64,000 bases of DNA from Zhengitettix transpicula. Lineage: Eukaryota > Arthropoda > Insecta > Orthoptera > Tetrigidae. A program made the translations under genes and the position numbers. Positions 49,095-61,550 of the stretch are shown one piece after another. How positions within the stretch are numbered: the first letter of the stretch is position 1; the number at the start of each line of letters is the position of its first letter. The notes under the pieces are model-generated. The model had not been told where the DNA came from. It ran no database searches and worked only from the letters and a program-made list of their open reading frames with translations. The stretch spans positions 65,141,501 to 65,205,500 of the forward strand of contig CM073593.1 in the NCBI GenBank assembly GCA_037074705.1, in the 5' to 3' direction.

Positions 49095-49772
49095 GTGATA
49101 AATCATCGTCATTACTTCTCGCCCATAGGCAGGTTTTCACTTCATAGATCATCATTTCTGTCTTCTCCCATCCTCTTCCTGTTCATGTATGCTCCGCTTC
49201 CTTTGATGTCATCTATTACTTTGTGTCTTCTCCTTCCTCTCGATCTCTTATCTTTAACTAGTCCTTCCATAGGTTATGTTAGTAAGCTTTCCCGTCTCAG
49301 TACGTGCCCTACCCAGTTCTTCTTCCTTTGTCTTATAATTTGTAACAGTCTTCTCCTCTCACGAACCCTTTTCAATAGTTCTTCATTTGTCACCCTTTCC
49401 ATCCTACTACGCCACATCCACATCTCAAAAAGCTTCCAGCCTTTTCTCATCCCATCTTCTCAACGTCCACGTCTCTGCTTCAGACAAAGCACTTGCCTAA
49501 TATTTTTCTAAGTCTTTTTTCTCGTTGGCCACATAATAACTTAATTTTTCTATTAAATGCTTCCTTCGTTTTGGATATACGCGTTTTTATCTCCTGATGG
49601 CATCTCAAGTCTTCAGTGATTATACTTTCCAGACATTTAAATGAACTTACTTGGATGATATTTACTTGCCCTACCTTAATATTTGTTTTGCTTACTACAC
49701 TAAACACAATGCTATTTGTTTTTGAAGTGTTTATTCTCATGCCATATTCCTCGCATTCTTTTCACTAGTGTA
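49095..49772 (-). pseudogene. non-LTR retrotransposon (LINE) ORF2 3' end, truncated
   Basis: The minus strand encodes the stretch downstream of the reverse transcriptase core of an insect LINE, the enzyme that copies the element's RNA at the target site. In order: ECEEYGMRIN and KTNSIVF; VSSFKCLESIITEDLRC (family pattern FKYLGSxITEDG) at about 49608-49660; RISKTKEAFNRK; ETWTLRRWDEKRLEAF near 49430-49480; EMWMW; NEELLKRVRERR; and RKKNWVGHVLRRE near 49290-49320, ending close to ENLPMGEK and an ATGACGATGA tail. The catalytic YxDD part is absent (5' truncation), and frame changes after GKCFV and LEAF make it non-functional. The 138-codon plus frame opposite it is only its antisense. Confidence 0.85.
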
Positions 49773-50289
49773 ATACGAACAAATTTAATCAGACACGAAA
49801 ATATGCATTAACCATCTATATTATTTTTTTTATTAAACCCCAAGTAGTATTCAGTATGAAAATTTTGTTTCTTACTCAAGCTACGAGGATCAAACTACAA
49901 AAGTACTCCTGTAATATCGAACTCACAAATAACTTTACTATTACTTTTTTACAATACTTGATAGCGCATTAAAAACTACCGCAAGCTTTCAACGGGTTCT
50001 GGATGTAATGTCACAACTATAATGTTTGTAATTGTATTAGACGTAATTGATAGTAAAGGGATCATTGTCAATTCATGATTTCAGAGTAATTTTTTGTCAT
50101 ACATGTTATACTAAAACTAAATATTTGAAATGCTGCAGTAACTTCAATTAACCCACCATTTTTCTAGGTAGGTCGAATGAAAGCTTTAAAAAAATTGCTC
50201 AATACGAAATACTCTCAAGTGATCCGAAAATGCAATCTCGGTTTTAGAATGAAATAAAATATAAGCGAGTTTCTTGCTGGAGAAGGTAA
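49773..50289. other. A+T-rich non-coding stretch
   Basis: Nothing recognised. Confidence 0.5.
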
Positions 50290-50690
50290 TTATTAAGGTT
50301 TTATCGTGGAGGAAATCCTTTCTGCGAACAGCTTGCTCCTTTCAGCTGGCACGCATTTCCAGGTCCGTAATGGAGCACTCGTTCTGCTCAGAGAGGAACC
50401 ACTTAGCACGGAAGCCTTCTGCTGTTCTTCAACAGAGCCAGCGCAAATAACGCTGAGTTGGCGTTCTGCAGATTTCTCAGATACACAATACGACTTCATT
50501 CTAGACGCTCGTCAGAGAGAAAGAAAAAGAGAGACAGCGGCTCTCTCCTTCAGGAGTATTCATGTGTGCATCGATACACAGAAACAAAATGCGAATTTAA
50601 CCAAGACAAAAAAGACTTTTTTTCTTCGGAATGGGGCAGAAAGAAGTCCGGAACATGTTTCAGGTAATAACCCAAGGCATGTATCTAAAT
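50290..50690. other. G+C-richer island with long frames on both strands
   Basis: Plus frame 50306-50761 (151 codons, the longest in the window) is overlapped by minus frame 50293-50499 (68 codons). The minus frame is preceded by a pyrimidine tract (TCTCTCTTTTTCTTTCTCTC near 50512-50540) that could be part of an acceptor, or simply a GA microsatellite on the other strand. No domain recognised in either. Gene status unproven. Confidence 0.25.
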
Positions 50691-50859
50691 TTTACCGACA
50701 ATATTTGAGTATTACAATCTATCGGACAGACTGTTTATTCATTTTCCCGAATAAATTTTAATATATTTAATGTTGTTAATTTCCATAGGACATCGAAAGT
50801 TCGGTAACAAGCAAAAATCCGTAAATATGTAGAGTTTCCCGTCTCTTGGCCGCAGGATT

Positions 50860-51240
50860 AACTGCTCTCGTTAAAATGTGTGACAGGAAGCCGTCCAACG
50901 CAACTGAAGTGTTCATTTAACTTTTCGCAGTTCGGCGTTGCTGGCGGTATTAATTATAAATAACGTCCACCCATAATTCGTTTTTGGGAGAGAACGCATT
51001 AGTTGGGTGCTAATGAGCACAACGAGCCAATTGAGTCGTATAACGGGTGCAATTCATCGCCTCGTTAGCGGAGCACACACGCAGACCCGTATCTTTCTCA
51101 CGCACTTTAACGAGCACGAAGGCGAGGAAATGTCAACGCGTATGAGCCGTATCTCTTGTATAAGGACTAACCTAACTACTACGGTAAAACGTCGGACACA
51201 CCGAGTCGATATAACAAGCTTAGGTAAACCAACCTAACAG
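50860..51240. other. candidate conserved non-coding element
   Basis: Balanced block containing GTATTAATTATAAATAACG, CCATAATTCG and several homeodomain-type TAATTA/ATTA cores, then a CpG-richer half. A 76-codon plus frame at 51007-51237 has no domain. Confidence 0.3.
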
Positions 51241-52030
51241 GCAAACAATCAATACATAACTTACCCCTTTTTTAACAAAAAATCAGTGACGAAGGGTTGC
51301 TTTGGAGACTGGGAATTTTGGTGGGCTTGATCTTCCGTGCTGCATATTTATGAAGTGACCATTATTTTCTGTTGAAAATCATTATTTTGTTGCATGGAAC
51401 AAAAATATGAGCTCAGTGATCCATAACCCAGAATAGAGGACAAACTTAAATAACGACACATTGTTTAGTGGTGTTGAAAATGTTAAGTCTAAAATCACTA
51501 GAATACAACCGTAAAATAATAAATAGAAAAGTCATCAAAATTGATTTTAAATAAATTAAATCCATATACAAGTATGAAACGTTAAAATGTTTAACGGGAT
51601 AGTATCTCCTTCAGTGAAAACCTAATTTCGAATTTCTTCACCGAATTAATTTTTCAGGTTAAAAAACATCTACAATGACGTCCATAATTTCAAGCAGTAT
51701 TTTTCATGATTTACAACTATTATTTTCCGAGGATCTACTACAGGAATCGAGTAAATAATTACTAAAATAAACGTATGTATTAATATAAATTAATATACCA
51801 GAGTAGCTTCAATTCGACAAGGAAAACGAATCAAAAATTTTAAAAAAATTCACGTTATTAAAAGAATAGGTACAAGATACAATTTATAAAGCTTTTTATT
51901 TAAAAAATCATTATAGTAATTGTACAAGGACTAGTGTCGGCTTTATCCAGAGAGTAAGTAATTTATATACCACGTTTAAAATTGCCGCAAGTGTTTCAGA
52001 GTAATAGAAGAACCAAAATCATCATTCATA
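51241..52030. other. A+T-rich non-coding stretch
   Basis: Nothing recognised. Confidence 0.5.
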
Positions 52031-52069
52031 TCACACACACACAGATTATATATATATATATATATATAT
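52031..52069. repeat. compound (CA)n-(TA)n microsatellite
   Basis: About 13 bp of CA repeats (52031-52043) followed by about 24 bp of TA repeats (52046-52069). Confidence 0.9.
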
Positions 52070-52249
52070 GACACTGCTTGTTAAAATAATTTAATGCTCT
52101 ATATCTAAGACTCGTGTCTCCGAGATCTGCTCAATTGCAGTGAGGATTGCCCATTTATTCAAATTTCTAAGAGAAGAAAAGGAAGAGTCGCCTTACAGAG
52201 ATGCGATACAATCTAATCCCTTTAAGGAACTTCGTTGAAGGAAGATCTT

Positions 52250-52770
52250 ATTAAATGCAATCCGAAAATTGCACAATTTCGTATGCAGATGGGAACCATG
52301 TATCAAGGACGCAGAAACAAGAAAGACGCGCCGTAATAAAACCTTCCTACTGGACGTCTATGTATTTGTCCTCACATCTGATAAGCTGTAACCGGGCAAT
52401 TCCGATGCAAAACATTCCGGAGACCGTGGGAGGAGGAGAGGGTCATAGCCAGTGACGAGGTCTCGGACGAAAGCTGGAGTTATTTCCGGCGCCAAGCTGA
52501 AGCGTCAGATAAGCCGAGTAGGGCCATTTCTCCGGACATCTAAAACCTCGTGGATAAGGGAAAGGATGAAGTTCCCCGACAGCCGATCTTCGCCCGCGCA
52601 GATCCACGACATCAATGAATGCAGATGTCTGATAAAGGAGATACAAGGCAATCTTAAGAATATTTTAAGTCAGTCGCATAGAACGACAATGCAAAGATTA
52701 TTCATGTCCGCATATGAGGAAGAACTGAAGGTATCTCTCCCTAAAATATTGTCTTATAGCACATATATCT
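52250..52770. other. G+C-richer block, unidentified
   Basis: Plus frame 52452-52772 (106 codons) includes a charged stretch (RTTMQRLFMSAYEEELKV) but no family was recognised. Overlapping frames on the minus strand argue against coding. Possibly retroelement debris or a unique element. Confidence 0.3.
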
Positions 52771-54359
52771 GAAAAATTTAAAAATAGCGGAAGTGAAATG
52801 TGAGTTTACGGAATCTCAAACTCCATTCAAATATTTTTTTCGATAATAAAAACAAAGTACCAAGTTACTCGGCGAAACTTTTTAAACTCTTTTCTTGATT
52901 ATATTTAGTAAAAAAAGTAACAATTATTTTAATCGCATCTTTCATTTAATTGTTGTTTTCCAGATAACGCCAAATATATCTTAAATAAACAATAGTTTGT
53001 GATAATTTAATCAGTGATTCATGGCAAAATTTTAAGTAGTGTAAAAAAAGCCTCATACCTGTTGTTTGTACAAAATTTCAGTTATTACAACATGACAGCA
53101 TATTGATATTAATTTATAAATACATATTTTCCTGTTGTCTTTTATATATTATAACTACGATGCCGTCAAGACCGAACCATTATTTTAAATAAAATTCTAT
53201 TTTAATAATTTATCTCCTGAAATTCTAAAAACGTAATTATTTGCTTCTTTACCATCAATCGTTGCCTTTCACAAAAGAATTAAAGTGGGCCTCACACATT
53301 AGTATTACTTATTCGACGACAATCAGCTTCAGCTAGTATGTTATAACATAGGTTGCAGTGAAGCACAAAGGAATAAAAAAAAGAGAAAAACAATAACGTA
53401 CATTAATTCGAAAAGATCTTGGCGGTTATCACACATTAGAGAATATGATTTGCGTGAACGTTTCATTAATTACCGTTATTATGGAACTATTGATTGCATT
53501 TTCATTTCTCTTAATTTTATTATTAAATATGTTCATTTTAAAGAACTTACGGCAATATCACACGAAGTAAATGATATTATTTCTCAAAAATGAAATTTTC
53601 TTGGTGTCATAGTTGCCGTACTTAGATTATTGAGATGGTGTCTACGAAAAATGGAGGAAATATGACAAAAATCGTTATGAGGACATTTATAATATAATTA
53701 ATTTACAAGTTTCTTGGAATAACTTGAAACTCCTGAACAAATATTATTTCTCCTAATATTACAACATACTTTTGTTTATTTTCAATGCATAGTTTTATTA
53801 AGAGAAGGGAAAAGAATTATAAGAAGTAATTACAACCAGTAAAACTGTATGCGCCTTAAGATAGACTCGCCCTCTGAACTGGGGGGGAAGTTTGTATTTT
53901 AATTACGAAGGGAGTGTTTTAATTAAGATGATAAAACAGCTAAGGCTTGTACTGAATAAAAGACGTCTGCTCATCTTTGTGGTTCTGCATCGAGATCAAC
54001 TGTAATGTCTAGGGAAATGTCGAATTTGCAAATTTTTAATTAATGGTGCAATTCTGTTCCAACCAAAAACCATCTGATAAACATGAAAAATTTAATTAAT
54101 ACGATATGTTGCAAGGCAATTCTGAGTAAGCATAGTAATTGCTTTTATGCTGTTGTCACCAGTTATATATTACCAGTATTTTGACTGATAACCCGTAAAA
54201 AGTTAATTAAGCGTCACTATATAATATAGTCATTATTCGACCACAGTTAGCAGTTCATGGCCTAATGAAATTATTGTGATAATATTTATTGCACGGTACT
54301 TCTCTCTATATCAGTTCCGTTTCTTTGAACTCGAAAGTATTAGATTTCGCCATCTCTCG
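52771..54359. other. A+T-rich non-coding stretch
   Basis: A balanced patch at 53850-54010 contains a 7-bp G run at 53881-53887 and GTTTTAATTAAGATG. No gene. Confidence 0.5.
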
Positions 54360-54800
54360 ATATTCGATGGTGCGCCTCAAATTTATGAGTATGTAAACGG
54401 AAAGGGCTAGGTTGGGGGAGGAATATATTCATATTCAATTTCTTTTATTTAGTTTGTTGGAACTCCTCATGTGCACCTGCTCTATACTGGATCGTATATA
54501 TAAATGGCTCAGAGAAGATTGTCCTGAGAGATGTCGCAATGCGAGAAGGGGTCTGTGGCAGGTATTAGCGGAAGGGGAGCTCTATATATATTGACCTTGA
54601 GGATAGAGTTACTGCGCCTAGGGAAGCTCGTACTGTTTAATCAGCACCGGCAAACACAAAACCCCGCAGTCCCCGGCAAACATGCAAGCCAATCCGGACG
54701 TCGTGGCGCTACTGTTTCTAAGATCTCCCCGGCGCGCCTCAGTAATGGATTCTGATAATGGACTTGGTTTTCCTCTCACACATCTTCAGTTACAATACCC
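54360..54800. other. G+C-richer block, unidentified
   Basis: Three plus frames (60, 74 and 68 codons) overlap in different phases and no domain is seen. AscI-type GGCGCGCC and CCCCGGCGCG words near 54727 show local CpG richness. Confidence 0.3.
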
Positions 54801-55902
54801 AAACGTGGATTCTTTCCATCTTCACTTCGGTGTCCTCTCCTTGAGTTTTCCTAAAAAACGTATAAAAAAACCTTGTAATATAATATGAAAATGAGCTGAG
54901 TTGTATCTTTATCAGAAAAAAAAATATTTTAACACATATTTACTGAATTCGAGATGAGCTACGTGTAAATCAGAAGGCTGGGGTTGTAGAAATCCCTTCC
55001 TATTGAGTACAAAGACTACGTGATAATATCATTCTTTCGTACCAGACAAGTAACTAATTAATCTCGTGATTCAATCAAAGCCAACTTTGAAGGTATTAGA
55101 CTGATTCAAAGTTTGCCATATTTCAATAATTATGTTAATTAAATAATTAATTAGAACACATGTGTGGAATGGAATATTTCATAATTTAATAAGAGCTTTC
55201 GCAATTACAGTGAAGTACATTTAAATTAAACACTGGTTTCATGTCCAAAGTATTGTTCGTGCCTGACGACCATGCCCGTAGATTAAAGACCAGGCATTGC
55301 GGTGCCACCGAAAAACAAATATAAACTTGACGAGCACTTAACCCTTAGTAATATTCATTAATAAAATAAAATATCTTATCATAACCTCTATTCTAGAGCA
55401 ATTTTCTATCTATCGCGCAATATCCCTTACTTTTTACGAGGTATCCATATATAAAAACAGATATTTAGTATTTTTAACCAATTTTTAGAATACTTTTAGA
55501 ATAGAATTTGGTTCTGGAATTGTAAATATGAATCCGTTCTTTTAAATGCCTTGTTAAAAAAGGAGGCATAAAATATATTTTTCGCTGAAACAGAAAGTTA
55601 TAGATACAAGGTCAGAATTAGAAACGTAACCGAAAAACTAATATTCTGATATTCACCAGCTTCTTAGCATTTTCAACTAATACAATTTTTCCTATCTAAC
55701 TGCAACATATCTTGTAATTTAGTAATTGTTTAACCCTGTGTTTTGTCGCCTATGTAATTTTATAAATAGGCTGGATTCAAATAACCACTATTTGGATAAT
55801 TCCAAACCTTGGAAAATTAGCATCATACGTTATATATAAACAAAAAATGATTTTTAATAGCAAAAAATATTTTAACTATAAGCTAATAAAGTCTGAAAAA
55901 CG

Positions 55903-55907
<5 letters not shown>

Positions 55908-55941
<34 letters not shown>
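55908..55941. repeat. (TA)n microsatellite
   Basis: About 34 bp of uninterrupted TA. Confidence 0.9.
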
Positions 55942-55946
<5 letters not shown>

Positions 55947-57130
55947 CCCCTCTTTTTGATAATTATTGTTATAGGAATTTAAATTAAACAAGTTATTAAA
56001 TTTTATTAAACAAAACAATTTTATTAACCTAGAATACAACTCAAGAAAATATCTGTATATTTTTAATATCCTTTTACCTCAACTATTAAATTACACTAAT
56101 AATCCAGTTACATTTTATAAAACAGACTCAGTACCCCAGGGTCTTTACTGGGTTGATAAGGAAACGGAAAACTAAAATTTATAATTTAAACAATGCAATT
56201 AAATAAAATGAAAACGAAATATGACTGATTACCCTTATTTAACAATTTACAGAATTTATTACTGAATGTCTACTTACAATTTTATTTGTGTTTTTCAGGA
56301 ATGCACTTTAATCTACGATGCCCTTCTGTGCACAGACTTTTACACACGCTTCACAGACACGTTCACTTGATCCTTTTTCATATCCCGACTCCTGACTGCT
56401 TGCATGGACTAAAATGTTTTTTTTAGTCACGGACACCATTCAATTTGACCGAATATTTGTCACCAGCGCTAAATGTTCAGTTAGTTTGAAATATTTCGAA
56501 ATGACCAATAATGTTTATCTCCAAGCTATCTTCAATTCTCTCAAACAATCATTGATTAAATCCTTCCATAAAGTCAGTAAACCACCATTTATTTACACTT
56601 CAGCATCTATTTTCCACTGCTACAGCCTTCACGTCCTCCTCTTTTGAGGTCTACAGTCCATCACTTTTATGTCTTTCTCGTTCATACTCTGGCACCACAC
56701 TCCACGTCCATCTCCTCCCAACTCTGACACCACACTAACTTTTCTATATACATCCCCCTCTCCAGAATATTCCTTTTTTTCACAGTTTTTGAGTTTCCAC
56801 GTTCGCCAAACAAACACCAACTGTTGTCTTTCTCACGCTCCGAGAGCCCCTCAATACAATTAAAATAAACATTTCCTTTTAATATAATTGTGTGTCTACA
56901 ATACTTCTGTCATTATGCCTTTAGGGTTTCGTCCCGATGTCTGTCAAAACCATTAACTCTAAGAGCCGCTAAACGTCCAATTGTAGTCCTCCCCTTCTCT
57001 GAGAGCCGCTTATCCATCATTTTATTATTATCTTTTTTTATATACAAACCACTCAAGAATACCAGTCTGAGTTGGTAACAAATCTGATGAAATAAGAACA
57101 AAATTTATGTCCTATTTAACTGGGTATTAC

Positions 57131-57151
57131 AATATATATATATATATATAT
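57131..57151. repeat. (TA)n microsatellite
   Basis: About 21 bp of TA. Confidence 0.85.
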
Positions 57152-57839
57152 TCTTTTTACATTAATTCCAGGATTCAGGGGTAAAAAGTTTTGTTTTCGG
57201 TCGTACTATAACTCCCAAAAGTTATCATTACTGGCGTGACAAACGGTAAATTAAAATGAAGATGTGGTCGCCACGTTTCCGTTTTAATTCTCGATTTTAT
57301 TTAAATTGGTGTCATAAATTATTTCTCAGAAGGCCCCTCTTTCACAAAAGGAATAAACCTCCTGACGAGTTTCAATACATGACATAATTTAAGATTGTAA
57401 CATGTAATAATAAGTATATAGCAGCAAAATATACAATACATAATATATAAAACAGAATAAGTTTTGTGAAGAAACTACACCACATTATTCACCGGGGAAA
57501 TCTCTAGAAATTAAAGATACAGAAGTGTTTATCTGAGCAAAAGACAGCAAAATTTCATACTCAACAGATTTTGTATGCTTAGAACACTAATATACTTGAA
57601 GTAACTTCTCAAATACTTCACTCCCAAGTAATAACATTCAGGAATAAAGTTTAACTAACCAGAAGTGTTATATTTTGATTCGCAAATATTAGGGGGAAGA
57701 AATAAATGGGTTTTTGTTGTTTGCTCCGAGACCCGCGATTTTTGCAACAAAATAAAACTGTACAGAGGGGAATTTTTTTTTGCAAGCAGCCAGAACTGAC
57801 GAAGTATTTATCAAATGCTGCCTGGGGGAAATGTGGCAT

Positions 57840-58050
57840 TTAACTTGGTGTCAAGGAAGGAGGGAGATGTTGGTGGAAACGCCTTGAGCTTAATTAGCTA
57901 GCCTCTAAATTAATAACCTGCCGGCGATCCTCTGGTGCACGGAAAGGGAGGGGGGTGAAAGTAGATTAAATTACCTCGCTAGTAGCAAGTTCACCCCGCA
58001 GAAGGGTAATTTGTGCATCAATAAACAACATTTAGCATAGTGCGGGTAAA
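57840..58050. other. candidate conserved non-coding element
   Basis: Balanced block with TTAATTAGCTAGCC, CTAAATTAATAACC, GATTAAATTACC and a CpG core GCCGGCGATCC. No open frame. It lies about 600 bp downstream (minus-strand sense) of the exon at 58645-58783, so it may be an intronic element of that gene. Confidence 0.3.
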
Positions 58051-58644
58051 TCTGTTCCGTTATTCTGAGTGAACATTCTTAAAGAACAAAGAAAGAAAAG
58101 TGAAGACTAAGGCTCTATTTCGTACGTTCCTCAATTAAGATAAGGCGACGGTTATGATATGAGAAGTTCCAACACACTATTTTCATTTTAATAATTGTTC
58201 AGAAATTGATAATGTATGAATAAATCCAAAATTTTCTTTCAAGTGAATATTACACAGTATATTCTATTAAGTATACCTCACAAATATCATGGAGAAATAA
58301 ACAGAATATTAAATACTTAAAGGTACTAAAACGGAGAAAATAAACAATCCATATTTTTTATAATATATGTTTTCTTTTACAAAATTTTTTGAAATTTTTA
58401 GTATATATTAATTATTATTAGCCTCATGTTGTGGTGCAAAATTAAAATTTTAATTGTTAAAAATTCAATTGATAAATATTATTTTATAGTTATACGTTCA
58501 GACATCAAAAATTTTAATAAATTATTTTTTTTATAAAAATATTCAGTTTGGTTGTTGTTATACTTATAAATGAATCCAAATTTAGAAACATTGAAATATT
58601 TTAAAATTATTTTTAACTACAGCAAAATAACCTGATATTCTTAC
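58051..58644. other. A+T-rich stretch, probable intron
   Basis: Starts at the donor of the 58645-58783 exon when read on the minus strand (CAG|GTAAGAATATC). Nothing else recognised. Confidence 0.45.
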
Positions 58645-58783
58645 CTGTTAATATTTCAATATTTTCATAGATTCTGCCACCAACAATTGAAATATACGTA
58701 CATCCATCAAAGTACAGTGCCACGGGCTCTCTTCCCCGCTTCACATCCACTGACTGCCCTCGCCAAATATTTATGTCCTTGCC
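58645..58783 (-). CDS. internal coding exon (46 codons) of an unidentified gene
   Basis: Minus-strand exon of 139 nt. The acceptor is TTTATATAAATTACCACAG before the first base (58783). The donor is TTAACAG|GTAAGAA after 58645. One frame is fully open: it starts GKDINIWRGQSVDVKRG, continues with EPVALYF, and ends in DGCTYISIVGGRIYENIE followed by ILT plus one base of a split codon (in-phase 0, out-phase 1). The other frames carry stops. Composition is clearly richer than the surrounding A+T-rich DNA, and the residues are well mixed, with alternating hydrophobic/polar positions that suggest beta-strands in a globular domain. No signal peptide or membrane segment lies in this piece. I could not name the family. 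The exon is invisible to a simple ORF scan because it is short and lacks a start. Neighbouring exons must lie in both directions; one candidate is at 59619-59656. Confidence 0.75.
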
Positions 58784-59618
58784 CTGTGGTAATTTATATA
58801 AACCAAAAATTAATAATTAAAAGCTCTGGGAAGTTGAAAACAAATATTAACCGACTTTACACATGATTATTTATTAGCTAAGTCATATGAGGATTATTCT
58901 TTTTAATTATCACTCATTAAGTCTACATAAAAAATTACAGGATTCGTTACATATTGAAAGAAATTAAGTTTAATTTCCTAATATTTACATAAGTTCCTAG
59001 TGTGGACACTGATTGAAATAAATGAATCTAAAAGTATTATTTGTCTTTGTTTCATGATTTTCCTTGGTTCTTGGTAGTGTTACACAAATGTAACTTTATC
59101 ACTGTTTCCAGTAATTTTTTTTAAAAAAAACATCGTCATATCAATAGAGGCATTCACTAAAATGAAATTCCTTGGCGTGTTAAAACATAATCTTGTACAG
59201 AGCCATCAGAAGTCGGCTGCGGTTTTATCCATTTTATTTAGCAAATGTTTTCCTAGTTGTCATTTATGAACTGATTAATGAAGCTACAGTGGTCAGTTAT
59301 CTTTAGCCGTGAGTAGTCTGAATCTCATAATAACTTATATTAGAATATACTGTAAATCCGCACAATTATATTACTAAATCGCATTTAAATCATGGTGTGA
59401 AACAGTTTACAACATTGCCAGTTTCGTAGCGTGTTGTTTCTAATGTAGCTTAATTCGTAGATAATGACTTCCCGGTGGGGAAAAGAACTGAAACGTATTA
59501 GAGTTCAAGATTTCCTGTTTAAGCTTCAATTCTAGTTACCAAAGTAAATTGGAATTTCCTCATTGATTTTGACTAAAGTGTTCCCGCTTGAGGACAGACT
59601 GCTGCAAAATCCACTTAC
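58784..59618. other. probable intron between the two minus-strand exons
   Basis: About 835 bp, A+T-rich. Begins GTAAGTGG and ends CCACAG on the minus strand if both exons are real. No other element seen. Confidence 0.35.
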
Positions 59619-59656
59619 CGGATAATTGCTAGCAACCATATTACGATTAAACGCCT
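59619..59656 (-). CDS. candidate 38-nt upstream exon of the same gene
   Basis: On the minus strand, a pyrimidine-rich CCACCTCCCTTGCATGCTTG followed by CACCTAG is a fair acceptor. 38 nt follow, then TTATCCG|GTAAGTGG, a strong donor. Taking two bases to complete a split codon, the frame reads AFNRNMVASNYP and ends in phase 0, which is exactly the phase in which the exon at 58645-58783 begins, so the join would read NYP-GKD. This phase match and the donor support it. The tiny size and lack of a recognised family keep it tentative. Confidence 0.35.
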
Positions 59657-61039
59657 CTAGGTGCAAGCATGCAAGGGAGGTGGATATTATGTTAAAATTA
59701 CTAAACACCACTCCAAAGTAAAATAATTGATACAGACAATGAAGTTAATGCGCTTTTGAGGCTTATTGACCGAAATTAATCAATTCGAATTATACAGTAT
59801 TTGACGAATAATCATTTATTAACTTTTTTCATTAATTTTAACTTTATTTCTGGTTTAAAAACTAATTGAAGGCAATAATTATTAAATATCATTTATAAAT
59901 CAATTTTTTATTGTTTGCATAATCCTTTAATTAATGAAACAATTTTTCGAAGCGTAAACTGGGCTCAACGCCTGTGGTTATTATTTAATACTACGTACTC
60001 TTGCACTTTACTATATAGCTGGTGTCATCAGGAAAATCCTACTTTTACTTTCTATTTCCTTACAGATGCCCAGTAGTTAATTCAATTAATAGTAATGGAA
60101 TTTTTTAAAAAATCGCACGTGGAATGACAAGTACTAAGGCACTCGAAATTTGAACCTTATTTGGCAATTATGTGATTATTGTTCGAAGCAGATACAGTCT
60201 TACATGTTTGTGTAAAATGTTATGGGGCATGTACTGCGTCGTTTTCTTGTCGTATGACTAGTATTAATAACTACAACATGTACAAAATTGAACTTTATCT
60301 GACTTGTATTAAATATAATTACTGGAAGTCGCCCATAAGTCTACTAAACAACCTGTTTTTAAAAACATGTATACATAAATAATCATAAAATTTATTTGAT
60401 TAATAAAAATATATTTTAGATGTTGAAAGTAATTAGTATCCTCGTTTGATGAACGATATACTAAATATTAGATCCAATATAGGTTCAATGAATGTGAAAA
60501 TAGATTCACAAAATATAAATTTTATTTATTATTCCATATTATTGCCATTTTGAATGTTTAATACCTGTGTTTAAAAATATTCAGTTACAACATTGTTAGA
60601 GTTATTATTTGTTTGATTCGCATCGTTTATCTCATTTCGGCCATGGAGGTTGATGGAGTATGTCTAAATCTTTTGTGTTATTTTGTTTTATAAGAATTTA
60701 CAACATATTTTAATTGTTTAATATGAAAAGTAAACATATTATACTTCATTTATTTATTTTGGATTCAACCTTTTTCTTGTTCTTTTCATATATTTCTAAA
60801 TATATATATATATATATGTATAATCTGTAATATCATAAAATGTATTTTTAAAATTATAATTATCTGACTTCTTTATAAATTAATGTTTAAAAGAAACTAT
60901 TAGTCAGAAAAATTTTATTATCAAATTTAAAACTTAATATTTTAACAAAAACACTACGTTTCATCCCTGATCTGGACCTCTTACATAACAATTAAATTCA
61001 AGATTTAATATATGAAAATTTAGATTAACCTATTTCTAA
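59657..61039. other. A+T-rich non-coding stretch
   Basis: Holds a 19-bp TA microsatellite (60800-60818) and a minus-strand GGATGAAACG word at 60957-60983 (see findings). No gene. Confidence 0.45.
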
Positions 61040-61550
61040 CGGTGAGGTATCTACACTCGTTGCGGCCGAAATAAATTTTAACTGCATTTAATCGTTATTG
61101 TACAGCTCAGTAAGACTGACTCTTGATAAACGAGTTCAGCGTAACTTTAGACGCTCAGCTGCGTGTTCGGATCGAATCATGTCCTCCTCGAGCCGTAAGC
61201 TCCTAGCAACAGCATTGTTCCCGCCTCTACTTGCCCAACAGCCCAAACTGTATCGGTCAGTTGGTCCATTAAGCAGCATCTCGATGCCTGTCCAGGCGTG
61301 TACAACTTGCTGGCTCGCAGGGGAGGGCCTGTCTCTCAAGCGAAAGAGAATCTCGGCCCTTCTACCCTTCCACGGGGTTTTATAGCACCTTCAGGCTAGT
61401 CACAAATTCACTGAGCACCTCATTAATTACACCTCCAATGTGATGTTGGTTTTTCACCCCAGTGGTTGCAAATTAAAACATCGCCAGCTCACCGGAAATA
61501 ACATGAGTCAGCTCGTTTGAGGAGCTCACTCCTCTTTTCAATCATCTAGT
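61040..61550. other. G+C-rich island, candidate regulatory block
   Basis: About 500 bp of higher G+C with opposing 95- and 67-codon frames, an AP-1-like ATGAGTCAGC near 61504, a TTTTATAGCACC TATA-like word near 61377, and CATTAATTACACC. No domain or repeat partner seen. It is upstream, in minus-strand sense, of the candidate exons. Confidence 0.3.

Larger units (their letters stand above)
54801..57839. other. A+T-rich non-coding stretch with microsatellites
   Basis: Denser patches at 55250-55320 and 56640-57010 are unassigned. Two nearby words in the second (AAGAGCCGCTAAACG and GAGAGCCGCTTATCC) form a short degenerate direct repeat. No supported gene. Confidence 0.45.

Noticed and set aside
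49095..49511. 138-codon plus-strand frame
   Set aside because: It is the antisense of the LINE ORF2 remnant, which explains its Ser/Leu-rich composition.
50306..50761. Longest open frame (151 codons, plus strand) as a gene
   Set aside because: No domain, an overlapping frame on the other strand, low-complexity RERKRE stretch from a GA tract, and the tail enters A+T-rich DNA with biased residues.
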